This document shows, piece by piece, positions 1 through 4,989 of a stretch of DNA of 5,615 nt. Position 1 is the stretch's first letter. Each line of letters opens with the position of its first letter. The position numbers and the translations under genes are program-made. The notes below the pieces were generated by a model that saw nothing but the letters and a program-made list of their open reading frames with translations, did not search any database and was not told the DNA's origin. The stretch is from Chitinophagales bacterium (GTDB taxonomy: Bacteria; Bacteroidota; Bacteroidia; Chitinophagales; JADIYW01): contig JADLAH010000240.1 in the NCBI GenBank assembly GCA_020848315.1, forward strand, positions 1 to 5,615, read 5' to 3'.

Positions 1-2
1 TG

Positions 3-875
3 GGCAATGAAACGATGTGGGGGTTTGTTATCCGTTTCTGGGAAAACTGCCAGATATACATCTCCTCCAGATTCTATTATGTATTGGGCTTCAGGGAAGA
101 AATGTCGCCCAACAGCATTGCATTGACACTGATTACCATCGGTATTCTGTTGTGGTCGTTGGTGCTGATGCATAAGAAAAAACAATACACCCTGATTTTC
201 ACCACTTTGTTTTACGCGGGTCTGCTGGCCGTTACATTTGTATCGCTGCACACATCCTGGGGACAAACCCGATTAATTATGCTGTTTTTGCCCTTTATGC
301 TGTTTACGTTTTTCTATCTGATCTATTACTATTCCGTGCAACTGGAGATACTGCAATATTTGTATCTGGTAGTGGTGCTTATTCTTTTCCTGAAGAGCTT
401 TACATTAACTGCCATGCAGGCAAAAGAACGCTTCCCGGTATTTACTGAAAACATCGGTGGAGATGCCACTTTCGGCTACACACCAGACTGGCAGAACTAT
501 ATCAAAATGACGAAATGGTGTGCAGAGAATCTGCCGAAAGAAAACATTGCCGTACGAAAAGCACCGATGTCGTTTATCTTCTCCGAAGGAAAGGAGTTTT
601 ATCCTATTTATAATACGCCGACAGAGAATCCGGATTCCTTGCTGATACCGCTGAGAAGTGCGAAAGTAAATTACATCATGCCTGCCGAATTACGGGCCAA
701 TCCTGCCACGTATATTGAAGGTCAGATAATCGGCACCGTGCATCGCTATATGTATTATGTGATGACCAAATATCCGGATGCGTTTGAGTTTGTGCACCAG
801 GAAGGCGATTTGGAAAAAGCCCAACTCTACAGAATCAAGTGGAATTACATTGACAGTATTCAAGGAAAGAAATAG
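3..875 (+). CDS. Polytopic membrane protein, probable GT39/ArnT-like glycosyltransferase, C-terminal part (5' truncated)
   Basis: The reading frame is open to the left edge (codons GGC AAT GAA ACG precede the first ATG at 15), so this is the 3' part of a longer gene and the ATG at 15 is probably internal. Counting from that Met, four hydrophobic helices are visible at about residues 34-52, 57-77, 86-106 and 112-129. A soluble C-terminal domain of about 155 residues follows, rich in Trp/Tyr and containing W-x-x-Y-x-x-x-x-x-W-C and RKAPMSF. A membrane block followed by an extracytoplasmic tail is the usual layout of the C-terminal half of GT-C fold enzymes (GT39/ArnT/PMT type), which take sugars from polyprenyl-phosphate donors. 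The catalytic N-terminal loop with its acidic residues lies outside the window, so the enzymatic call is inferred. The downstream DPM1-like GT2 domain, a type of enzyme that makes such donors, supports it. Another polytopic membrane protein of cell-surface glycan assembly is possible. Confidence 0.6.
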   Translation, partial: GNETMWGFVIRFWENCQIYISSRFYYVLGFREEMSPNSIALTLITIGILLWSLVLMHKKKQYTLIFTTLFYAGLLAVTFVSLHTSWGQTRLIMLFLPFMLFTFFYLIYYYSVQLEILQYLYLVVVLILFLKSFTLTAMQAKERFPVFTENIGGDATFGYTPDWQNYIKMTKWCAENLPKENIAVRKAPMSFIFSEGKEFYPIYNTPTENPDSLLIPLRSAKVNYIMPAELRANPATYIEGQIIGTVHRYMYYVMTKYPDAFEFVHQEGDLEKAQLYRIKWNYIDSIQGKK

Positions 876-890
876 TATCTCTTTCTTTAG

Positions 891-898
891 TATCTTTG
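891..898 (+). promoter_or_regulatory. Bacteroidota-type -7 promoter element (TATCTTTG) before the methyltransferase gene
   Basis: TATCTTTG matches the Bacteroidota -7 consensus TAnnTTTG exactly and ends five bases before the ATG at 904. If its last G is at -7, transcription would start at about 905, giving an essentially leaderless mRNA. No good TTTG -33 element is visible at the usual distance. It lies 15 bases after the stop of the upstream gene, so it would be an internal promoter in an otherwise tight cluster. The identical 8-mer stands in the same place before scpB on the other strand. Confidence 0.45.
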
Positions 899-903
899 TG
901 TTC

Positions 904-1653
904 ATGGATAATAAGATATCCCATCTGGATTTACCGGAAACCACCCTGGAACACAGGGCTATCATTCTGCGCAAACCTTTCCTCAAAAGGATATATGTGG
1001 ATTGGTATATGCAGTTTAAAATGTACTGCATGCATCATAAGGGCACCGGAAAAGTCGTTGAAATTGGTTCCGGCGGCGGGTTTCTGAAAGATATCTTTCC
1101 GGAAGTAATCACCTCAGACATCCTGCAGCTGCCCGTCTGCGACATGCAGTTTTCCGCAGAAAAGATGCCATTCGAAGATAATTCTCTGAAGGCCATCTTC
1201 ATGCTGAATGTGTTACATCATATTCCGAACAATGAAGCCTTTCTCTCGGAAGCGCAGCGCACGCTGCAATCCGGAGGATGTATCTATATGATAGAACCGG
1301 CCACTACCTGGTTTTCTAAATTTATCTATAAAAACTTCCATCACGAGCCGTTTGATGAAACGGTGCAAAAATGGGATTTCCCGAGCAAAGGACCATTGAG
1401 CGATGCCAACGGAGCTTTGCCCTATATCATTTTCAAAAGAGATATCCAACGGTTTAATCAGTTGTATCCGCAACTCGAACTGCATTCTCTGCGGTATCAT
1501 ACACCTCTGAAATATTTATTGTCCGGTGGCTTATCCAAGCCATCCCTGCTGCCCGCATTTCTATACAATTTCATCTCTTTTATAGAAAAAATGCTGACAC
1601 CGCTCATGCCCCGTATCGCACTTTTCCAAACAATCATCGTCCGAAAAAAATAA
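904..1653 (+). CDS. Class I SAM-dependent methyltransferase (Methyltransf_11-like)
   Basis: A 249-aa cytoplasmic protein predicted to transfer a methyl group from S-adenosylmethionine to an unknown acceptor. The SAM-binding motif I is VVEIGSGGG at residues 51-59. An acidic residue follows in the second strand (D72 in VITSD). The AEKMPF-EDNSL segment is at 85-95, the post-II motif LNVLHHIP at 101-108, and the GGCIYMIEP strand at 124-132. These are the standard order and spacing of the Methyltransf_11 fold. The C-terminal half (about 135-249) is specific to this protein and has no obvious membrane span. The frame is open upstream to 778, but ATG 904 is chosen because it follows the previous gene's stop by 28 bases and sits just after a TATCTTTG box; the extra 42 residues would overlap the upstream gene. 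No Shine-Dalgarno is visible, as is common in this phylum. It lies between a membrane glycosyltransferase-like gene and a methyltransferase/GT2 fusion, suggesting a role in glycan or lipid modification (inference). Confidence 0.85.
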   Translation: MDNKISHLDLPETTLEHRAIILRKPFLKRIYVDWYMQFKMYCMHHKGTGKVVEIGSGGGFLKDIFPEVITSDILQLPVCDMQFSAEKMPFEDNSLKAIFMLNVLHHIPNNEAFLSEAQRTLQSGGCIYMIEPATTWFSKFIYKNFHHEPFDETVQKWDFPSKGPLSDANGALPYIIFKRDIQRFNQLYPQLELHSLRYHTPLKYLLSGGLSKPSLLPAFLYNFISFIEKMLTPLMPRIALFQTIIVRKK

Positions 1654-1659
1654 GTCCGC

Positions 1660-3093
1660 ATGCTCTCATCGCCTCGCAAACAAACCATCTATCAGCATTT
1701 CGAATCGATTGCGGCCAACTACACCCAATACCGCAAACGCTTTTCGTATTACGGCAATGATATCATACAGTATTTCAATTTTTTCATCGCGGAAACGGAC
1801 AGTGTGCTGGAAATCGGCTGCGGCTGCGGCGAGACTATTCATCAGCTGAAAGCGAAGGAAAAAACCGGCATCGACTTCAGTCCGAAGATGATAGACATCG
1901 CGAAAGCCAACTATCCTGATACGCAGTTCCATGTGATGGATGCCGAAAACATTACGCTGGATAAGAAATACGACGTCATTATTTTCAATAATATCATCGG
2001 CTATCTCGACAATATCCAGGATGTTTTTTACGCCATCAAGAAAAACTGCCACGAGCACACCCGCGTCATTATTTCCTATTACAACCACTGGTGGGAGCCG
2101 CTGCTGAACCTCGGGGAAGCCATCGGCTACAAGGCAAAATCGCCGCAGCAAAACTGGCTCAGCGACATGGATATCGCGAACCTGTTGTATCTCTCGGGTT
2201 TTGAAACCTACCGCACCAACCGGCGACTGCTGCTGCCGGTTTATATCCCGATTTTATCCTGGCTCATCAACAAATACATCGCCAAACTGCCGCTGTTCAA
2301 ATCGCTGTGTCTGAATCAGTTTTTATTTGCAAGACCGCTGCTCAACTATACCGAAACGGAAGTAGCGGAGAAATATTCGGTGAGCATCTGCATACCGGCA
2401 CGCAACGAAAGCGGCAATATTGAGAATGCCATTCTGCGCCTGCCAAAATTCGGCAAACATCAGGAAATTATCTTTGTGGAAGGCAATTCCAGCGACGACA
2501 CCTGGCAGAAAATACAGGAAATACAGGCTAAATACAAAGATACGCACGATATCAAAATCGCGCAGCAGGAGGGCAAAGGAAAGGGCGACGCCGTGCGCAA
2601 GGGCTACAGCATCGCGACGCAGGACATTCTGATGATACTGGATGCCGACCTGACCATGCCGCCGGAAGAATTGCCGAAATTCTACTACGCCATTGCCACC
2701 GGCAAAGCGGAGTTTATCAATGGCTCGCGCCTCGTCTATCCGATGGATAAGGAAGCCATGCGTTTCCTGAATACGCTCGGTAATAAGTTCTTCAGCCGCG
2801 TGTTTACATGGCTGCTGGAACAACCTATCAAAGACAGCTTGTGCGGCACAAAAGTGATGTTCCGGGAAGATTATCTGAAGCTCATTCAGAACCGTAAGTT
2901 CTTCGGCGATTTTGACCCGTTCGGCGACTTCGACCTGCTGTTCGGGGCTTACAAGCTGAATCTGAAAATCATTGATCTGCCGATACGCTACAAGGAACGC
3001 ACCTACGGCACTACCAATATTTCCCGCTTTCAAAACGGATTCATGCTGCTGCGCATGTGCTGGTTTGCTGCAGGAAAAATTAAGTTCTGGTAA
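1660..3093 (+). CDS. Bifunctional class I SAM methyltransferase / GT2 (DPM1-like) glycosyltransferase
   Basis: A 477-aa two-domain fusion. The N-terminal methyltransferase (about 1-185) has motif I VLEIGCGCGE at 49-58, the ribose-binding Asp in GIDFS (D72), D94 in VMDAEN, and the strand YDVIIFNNIIGYL at 104-116. A hydrophobic linker of about 50 residues (188-235) follows; it has Pro and Lys breaks and is probably not a true membrane span. The C-terminal GT2 domain (about 239-477) has SICIPARNESGNI at 242-254, VEGNSSDDT at 273-281, GKGKGDAVRKG at 305-315, the DxD metal/nucleotide-sugar site DAD at 328-330, GSRL at 355-358, CGTKVMFR at 395-402 and PFGDFDLLFGA at 420-430. These are hallmarks of the DPM1/DPG-synthase-like group, which moves a sugar from a nucleotide donor to polyprenyl phosphate. 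No C-terminal membrane helices follow, so it is a DPM1-type cytosolic-face enzyme. It starts six bases after the upstream stop, so it is probably co-transcribed and translationally coupled. Methyl acceptor and sugar are unknown. Confidence 0.88.
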   Translation: MLSSPRKQTIYQHFESIAANYTQYRKRFSYYGNDIIQYFNFFIAETDSVLEIGCGCGETIHQLKAKEKTGIDFSPKMIDIAKANYPDTQFHVMDAENITLDKKYDVIIFNNIIGYLDNIQDVFYAIKKNCHEHTRVIISYYNHWWEPLLNLGEAIGYKAKSPQQNWLSDMDIANLLYLSGFETYRTNRRLLLPVYIPILSWLINKYIAKLPLFKSLCLNQFLFARPLLNYTETEVAEKYSVSICIPARNESGNIENAILRLPKFGKHQEIIFVEGNSSDDTWQKIQEIQAKYKDTHDIKIAQQEGKGKGDAVRKGYSIATQDILMILDADLTMPPEELPKFYYAIATGKAEFINGSRLVYPMDKEAMRFLNTLGNKFFSRVFTWLLEQPIKDSLCGTKVMFREDYLKLIQNRKFFGDFDPFGDFDLLFGAYKLNLKIIDLPIRYKERTYGTTNISRFQNGFMLLRMCWFAAGKIKFW

Positions 3094-3154
3094 TAAAAAA
3101 TCCGGATTTCAGACATCCATCCATATAGCTTTAATCCCTGTATGAAATGATTCC

Positions 3155-3349
3155 TTATTGTTTGTAATAATCAAAGGATATTGGCGGCACACCACTTACA
3201 TCAATATTGTATTTCAGTTTCAGCGCAGCACGTATTTCCGGGACAGACGGTATTCCTATTCTGTTTTTTATCAAAATTTCCACTTCCATCCCTTTAATGA
3301 TTTTGCCATGATTTTTATTGGCTTTCACTTTCCATATTGCTGCACTCAT
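3155..3349 (-). CDS. Small uncharacterised basic protein (64 aa)
   Basis: A 64-residue protein without signal peptide or membrane span. It starts at ATG 3349 (reverse strand) and ends with Tyr-Tyr-Lys-Gln before TAA. The N-terminus is a Lys-rich strand-like stretch (KVKANKNHGKIIKGMEVEI), followed by VPEIRAALKLKYNIDV, which looks like a helix. I recall short hypothetical Bacteroidota proteins with the same layout (K/N-rich strand, KGM-x-VE, then an I-x-x-A-hydrophobic-x-x-KY-x-I helix), but this is a memory of a pattern, not a search result. Support for a real gene: a coherent protein-like composition, a TAGTTTTG promoter element 21 bases upstream of the ATG, and placement in a gap that would otherwise be empty. 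It is convergent with the fusion gene (61 bases between stops) and lies 91 bases downstream of the rluB stop on the same strand. Function unknown. Confidence 0.6.
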   Translation of the reverse strand: MSAAIWKVKANKNHGKIIKGMEVEILIKNRIGIPSVPEIRAALKLKYNIDVSGVPPISFDYYKQ

Positions 3350-3370
3350 CCTGAATCTTTATATTGAGTA

Positions 3371-3378
3371 CAAAACTA
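3371..3378 (-). promoter_or_regulatory. Bacteroidota-type -7 promoter element (TAGTTTTG) for the 64-aa gene
   Basis: On the reverse strand TAGTTTTG matches TAnnTTTG exactly. With its last G (3371) at -7, transcription would begin near 3364 and leave a leader of about 15 nt before ATG 3349. No clear TTTG -33 element is present at normal spacing, and an 8-mer of this degeneracy can occur by chance, so support is moderate. Confidence 0.4.
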
Positions 3379-3422
3379 CAGACACACCACGCCAGAAGTT
3401 GTCGTAGTGCAAAAGATGTTTC

Positions 3423-3447
3423 AAAAAAATGTTGGAATAATTATTCC
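3423..3447 (-). terminator. Weak candidate intrinsic terminator after rluB
   Basis: On the reverse strand the perfect palindrome GGAATAATTATTCC (3447-3434) contains the rluB TAA stop. Four bases later comes a run of seven T (3429-3423). As RNA it gives a five-base-pair stem with an AAUU loop followed by a U-tract. The stem is short and AT-rich, so the terminator is marginal; it fits the need to separate rluB from the downstream 64-aa gene with its own promoter-like box. Confidence 0.3.
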
Positions 3448-4322
3448 TTCGGTTTCTTTTCCTTCTTATTCGCGATAAAGTATTTGAGGAATATCACTTC
3501 TTTCTCTGAGAGGAAACGCCATTTCCCGCGTGGCAGATTTTTCTTGGTCAGGCCTGCATACAATACGCGGTCGAGTTTCTCCACTTCATAACCGAGATGC
3601 TCAAAAATACGGCGTACAATGCGGTTTTTACCGCTGTGTAATTCAATGCCCACAAAACGGTCATCGCCGCGTGGCAAGGTGTATTCCACCTGATCCACCT
3701 GCGCCTTTCCGTCTTCGAGTTCCAGTCCCGCCCTGATTTTCAGCAGGTCTTTCTGGTCGAGTGGTTTATCGAGTTCCACCTGATAGACTTTGGTCACTTC
3801 GCCACTCGGATGCGACAGTTTTTGCGCCAGCTCTCCGTCATTAGTCATCAGCAGTACACCGGTCGTATTCTTATCCAGACGACCCACCGGATAGAGACGG
3901 GCATCTTTGACAGTACTCACCAATTCCATCACGGTTCTGCGCTCGCGATCGTCGGATGTTGTGGTGAGCAAGCCTTTCGGTTTATTCAGCAGAATATATA
4001 TTTTGCGTTCGTTGACAACTTTCTTGTTTTTAAATTTCACCACATCCTTGGGCTTCACTTTATAGCCCATCTCCAGCACTACCTGATCATTCACGGTTAC
4101 ATATCCGGCTTTGATATACTCATCTGCCTGTCGGCGCGAACACACACCGGCATTAGATATAAATTTATTCAGGCGTGTTTCATCCGCCTGCACTGATTCT
4201 TTGGGTGGCACAAAATTGCGCACCGTCTGCTCTATCTTATAGGCAAACGGGTCGTTTTTAGGTCCAAACTTTTTATTCTTTTGGAAATTAGTTTTGTTCG
4301 GCGACGTTGGTGCCGGCTGCAT
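3441..4322 (-). CDS. rluB: rRNA pseudouridine synthase, RluB/RsuA family
   Basis: Isomerises a specific uridine in rRNA to pseudouridine; RluB of Escherichia coli acts on 23S rRNA U2605, but the RsuA-like family members cannot be told apart here by sequence alone. Counting from ATG 4322 (293 aa), residues 1-45 are a Pro/Asn/Lys-rich, probably disordered extension. An S4 RNA-binding domain spans about 50-98 (RLNKFISNAGVCSRRQADEYI). The catalytic motif GRLDKNTTG is at 147-155 with the nucleophile Asp at 150. HSGKNRIVRR at 229-238 and LDRVLYAGL are family motifs near the C-terminus, and the tail is lysine-rich (KKEKKPKE). The gene lies directly downstream of scpB, an order also seen as scpA-scpB-rluB in Firmicutes, which favours RluB. 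ATG 4322 is the only in-frame ATG before the S4 domain and overlaps the scpB 3' end by 35 bases in another frame. A TTG at 4373 would add 17 basic residues, and GTG codons near 4223 would remove most of the extension, so the start is uncertain. Confidence 0.9.
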   Translation of the reverse strand: MQPAPTSPNKTNFQKNKKFGPKNDPFAYKIEQTVRNFVPPKESVQADETRLNKFISNAGVCSRRQADEYIKAGYVTVNDQVVLEMGYKVKPKDVVKFKNKKVVNERKIYILLNKPKGLLTTTSDDRERRTVMELVSTVKDARLYPVGRLDKNTTGVLLMTNDGELAQKLSHPSGEVTKVYQVELDKPLDQKDLLKIRAGLELEDGKAQVDQVEYTLPRGDDRFVGIELHSGKNRIVRRIFEHLGYEVEKLDRVLYAGLTKKNLPRGKWRFLSEKEVIFLKYFIANKKEKKPKE

Positions 4323-4893
4323 TTGCGGTCTCGATATTCTCTTTCTCACCGATTTGATTTTGAAGTTCTTCAAATTCTTTCAATTTTGGCAAATCGTCCA
4401 GCGAGTTGATACCAAAATAATCCAAAAATTGTTGGGTTGTTTTATATAATAGAGGCTTGCCTACTTCCTCGCTTCTTCCGGCTATTTCTATCAATTCCTT
4501 TTCCATCAGTTTCTGGATGGTATAATCGGCATTGACACCGCGAATAGTTTCAATAATACTTTTTGTGACAGGCTGTTTGTAGGCAATAATCGCCAGAGAC
4601 TCCAAGGCCGCGTTGGTCAGTCGCTTCACAGCATTTCTGTTCAGGAACGCCGACACCGCAGTATGATAGTCTGCTTTGGTCAGAAACTGATAGCCGCCGC
4701 CTACTTCGCCCAACTCAAAAGGAAAGAGTTCGTTGGCATATTTTTCCGCAATCACGCGCAGTACACCTTCAATTTCTTCCTGCGTGTAAGGCGTTTCCGT
4801 CTGCTTATTGAAATAGTTCAATAAGTCTTCCACCTTCACCGGACTTTCGGCTGCAAAAATAATGGCTTCGATATTTTTCTGTATGTCTTCCAC
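4288..4893 (-). CDS. scpB: Segregation and condensation protein B (SMC-ScpAB subunit)
   Basis: ScpB is the winged-helix (kite) dimer that binds the kleisin ScpA and the SMC ATPase in the bacterial condensin that organises and segregates chromosomes. The 201-aa protein shows the expected pattern: N-terminal helix MEDIQKNIEAIIFAAESPV, GGGYQFLTK at 65-73, the highly conserved TNAALESLAIIAYKQPVTK at 93-111 followed by IRGVN at 117-121, and GRSEEVGKPLLYKTT at 139-153 leading into FLDYFGI. The last ~30 residues are an acidic Glu/Asn-rich tail, a common ScpB feature. GTG at 4893 is chosen because the protein then begins where ScpB homologues usually do and because a TATCTTTG promoter element ends four bases upstream; a TTG at 4935 would add 14 residues that would have to be read through that element. 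scpA is not in the window, so scpA and scpB are probably unlinked here. Its 3' end overlaps rluB, suggesting co-transcription. Confidence 0.93.
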   Translation of the reverse strand: MEDIQKNIEAIIFAAESPVKVEDLLNYFNKQTETPYTQEEIEGVLRVIAEKYANELFPFELGEVGGGYQFLTKADYHTAVSAFLNRNAVKRLTNAALESLAIIAYKQPVTKSIIETIRGVNADYTIQKLMEKELIEIAGRSEEVGKPLLYKTTQQFLDYFGINSLDDLPKLKEFEELQNQIGEKENIETANAAGTNVAEQN

Positions 4894-4897
4894 CTTA

Positions 4898-4905
4898 CAA
4901 AGATA
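4898..4905 (-). promoter_or_regulatory. Bacteroidota-type -7 promoter element (TATCTTTG) abutting scpB
   Basis: On the reverse strand TATCTTTG is an exact TAnnTTTG match, followed by TAAG and the GTG start at 4893. With the last G at -7, transcription would start at about 4891, inside or at the start codon, so the scpB-rluB mRNA is probably leaderless. A loose -33 candidate (GTTTA) sits about 20 bases upstream of the box. The stretch AAGGTGG overlapping the GTG resembles a Shine-Dalgarno, but no start codon lies at a suitable distance behind it. Confidence 0.5.
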
Positions 4906-4928
4906 CAAAATAGATGTGAGATTGATAA

Positions 4929-4948
4929 ACGGCAATTTTTACGGCAAT
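4929..4948. repeat. Two tandem ACGGCAAT 8-mers in the divergent intergenic region
   Basis: ACGGCAAT occurs at 4929-4936 and again at 4941-4948, separated by TTTT, a 12-bp period. It lies between the scpB promoter and the + strand lipoprotein gene. It could be a binding site for a regulator of either gene or chance in a short AT-rich region; nothing further supports a function. Confidence 0.3.
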
Positions 4949-4966
4949 ATTTTCTTTTTTTATACT

Positions 4967-4974
4967 TATTTTTA
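4967..4974 (+). promoter_or_regulatory. Possible -7 element (TATTTTTA) for the lipoprotein gene
   Basis: TATTTTTA matches seven of eight positions of TAnnTTTG and ends 15 bases before the ATG at 4990, similar to the placement before the 64-aa gene. The region is T-rich, so near matches are expected by chance. It is offered only because a divergent promoter must lie somewhere in this 96-bp gap. Confidence 0.2.
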
Positions 4975-4989
4975 GGTTTTACACACATC

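Noticed and set aside
778..903. N-terminal extension of the methyltransferase frame back to 778
   Set aside because: The 42 extra residues overlap the upstream membrane protein gene in another frame, are unlike a methyltransferase N-terminus, and lie before the TATCTTTG box. ATG 904 is the better start.
690..1031. Reverse-strand open frame of about 113 codons
   Set aside because: It is antisense to the end of the membrane protein and the start of the methyltransferase, both strongly supported; no recognisable domain or start context.
1666..2151. Long reverse-strand frame antisense to the methyltransferase domain of the fusion
   Set aside because: Shadow of codon bias in the clear + strand gene; the translation shows no family motifs.
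2323..3033. 236-codon reverse-strand frame antisense to the GT2 domain
   Set aside because: The GT2 motifs on the + strand are unambiguous; the antisense translation has no coherent domain and no promoter-like start.
3098..3109. Palindrome AAATCCGGATTT just after the fusion gene as a terminator
   Set aside because: Any hairpin would have only four weak A-U pairs around a CCGG loop, and no T-tract follows on the + strand.
3158..3367. + strand frame of about 69 codons opposite the 64-aa gene
   Set aside because: Its translation is rich in Phe, Tyr and His in a pattern typical of antisense reading. The reverse-strand frame has better composition and a promoter box.
3810..4196. 128-codon + strand frame inside rluB
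   Set aside because: Antisense to the S4 and catalytic domains of RluB, with no motifs of its own.
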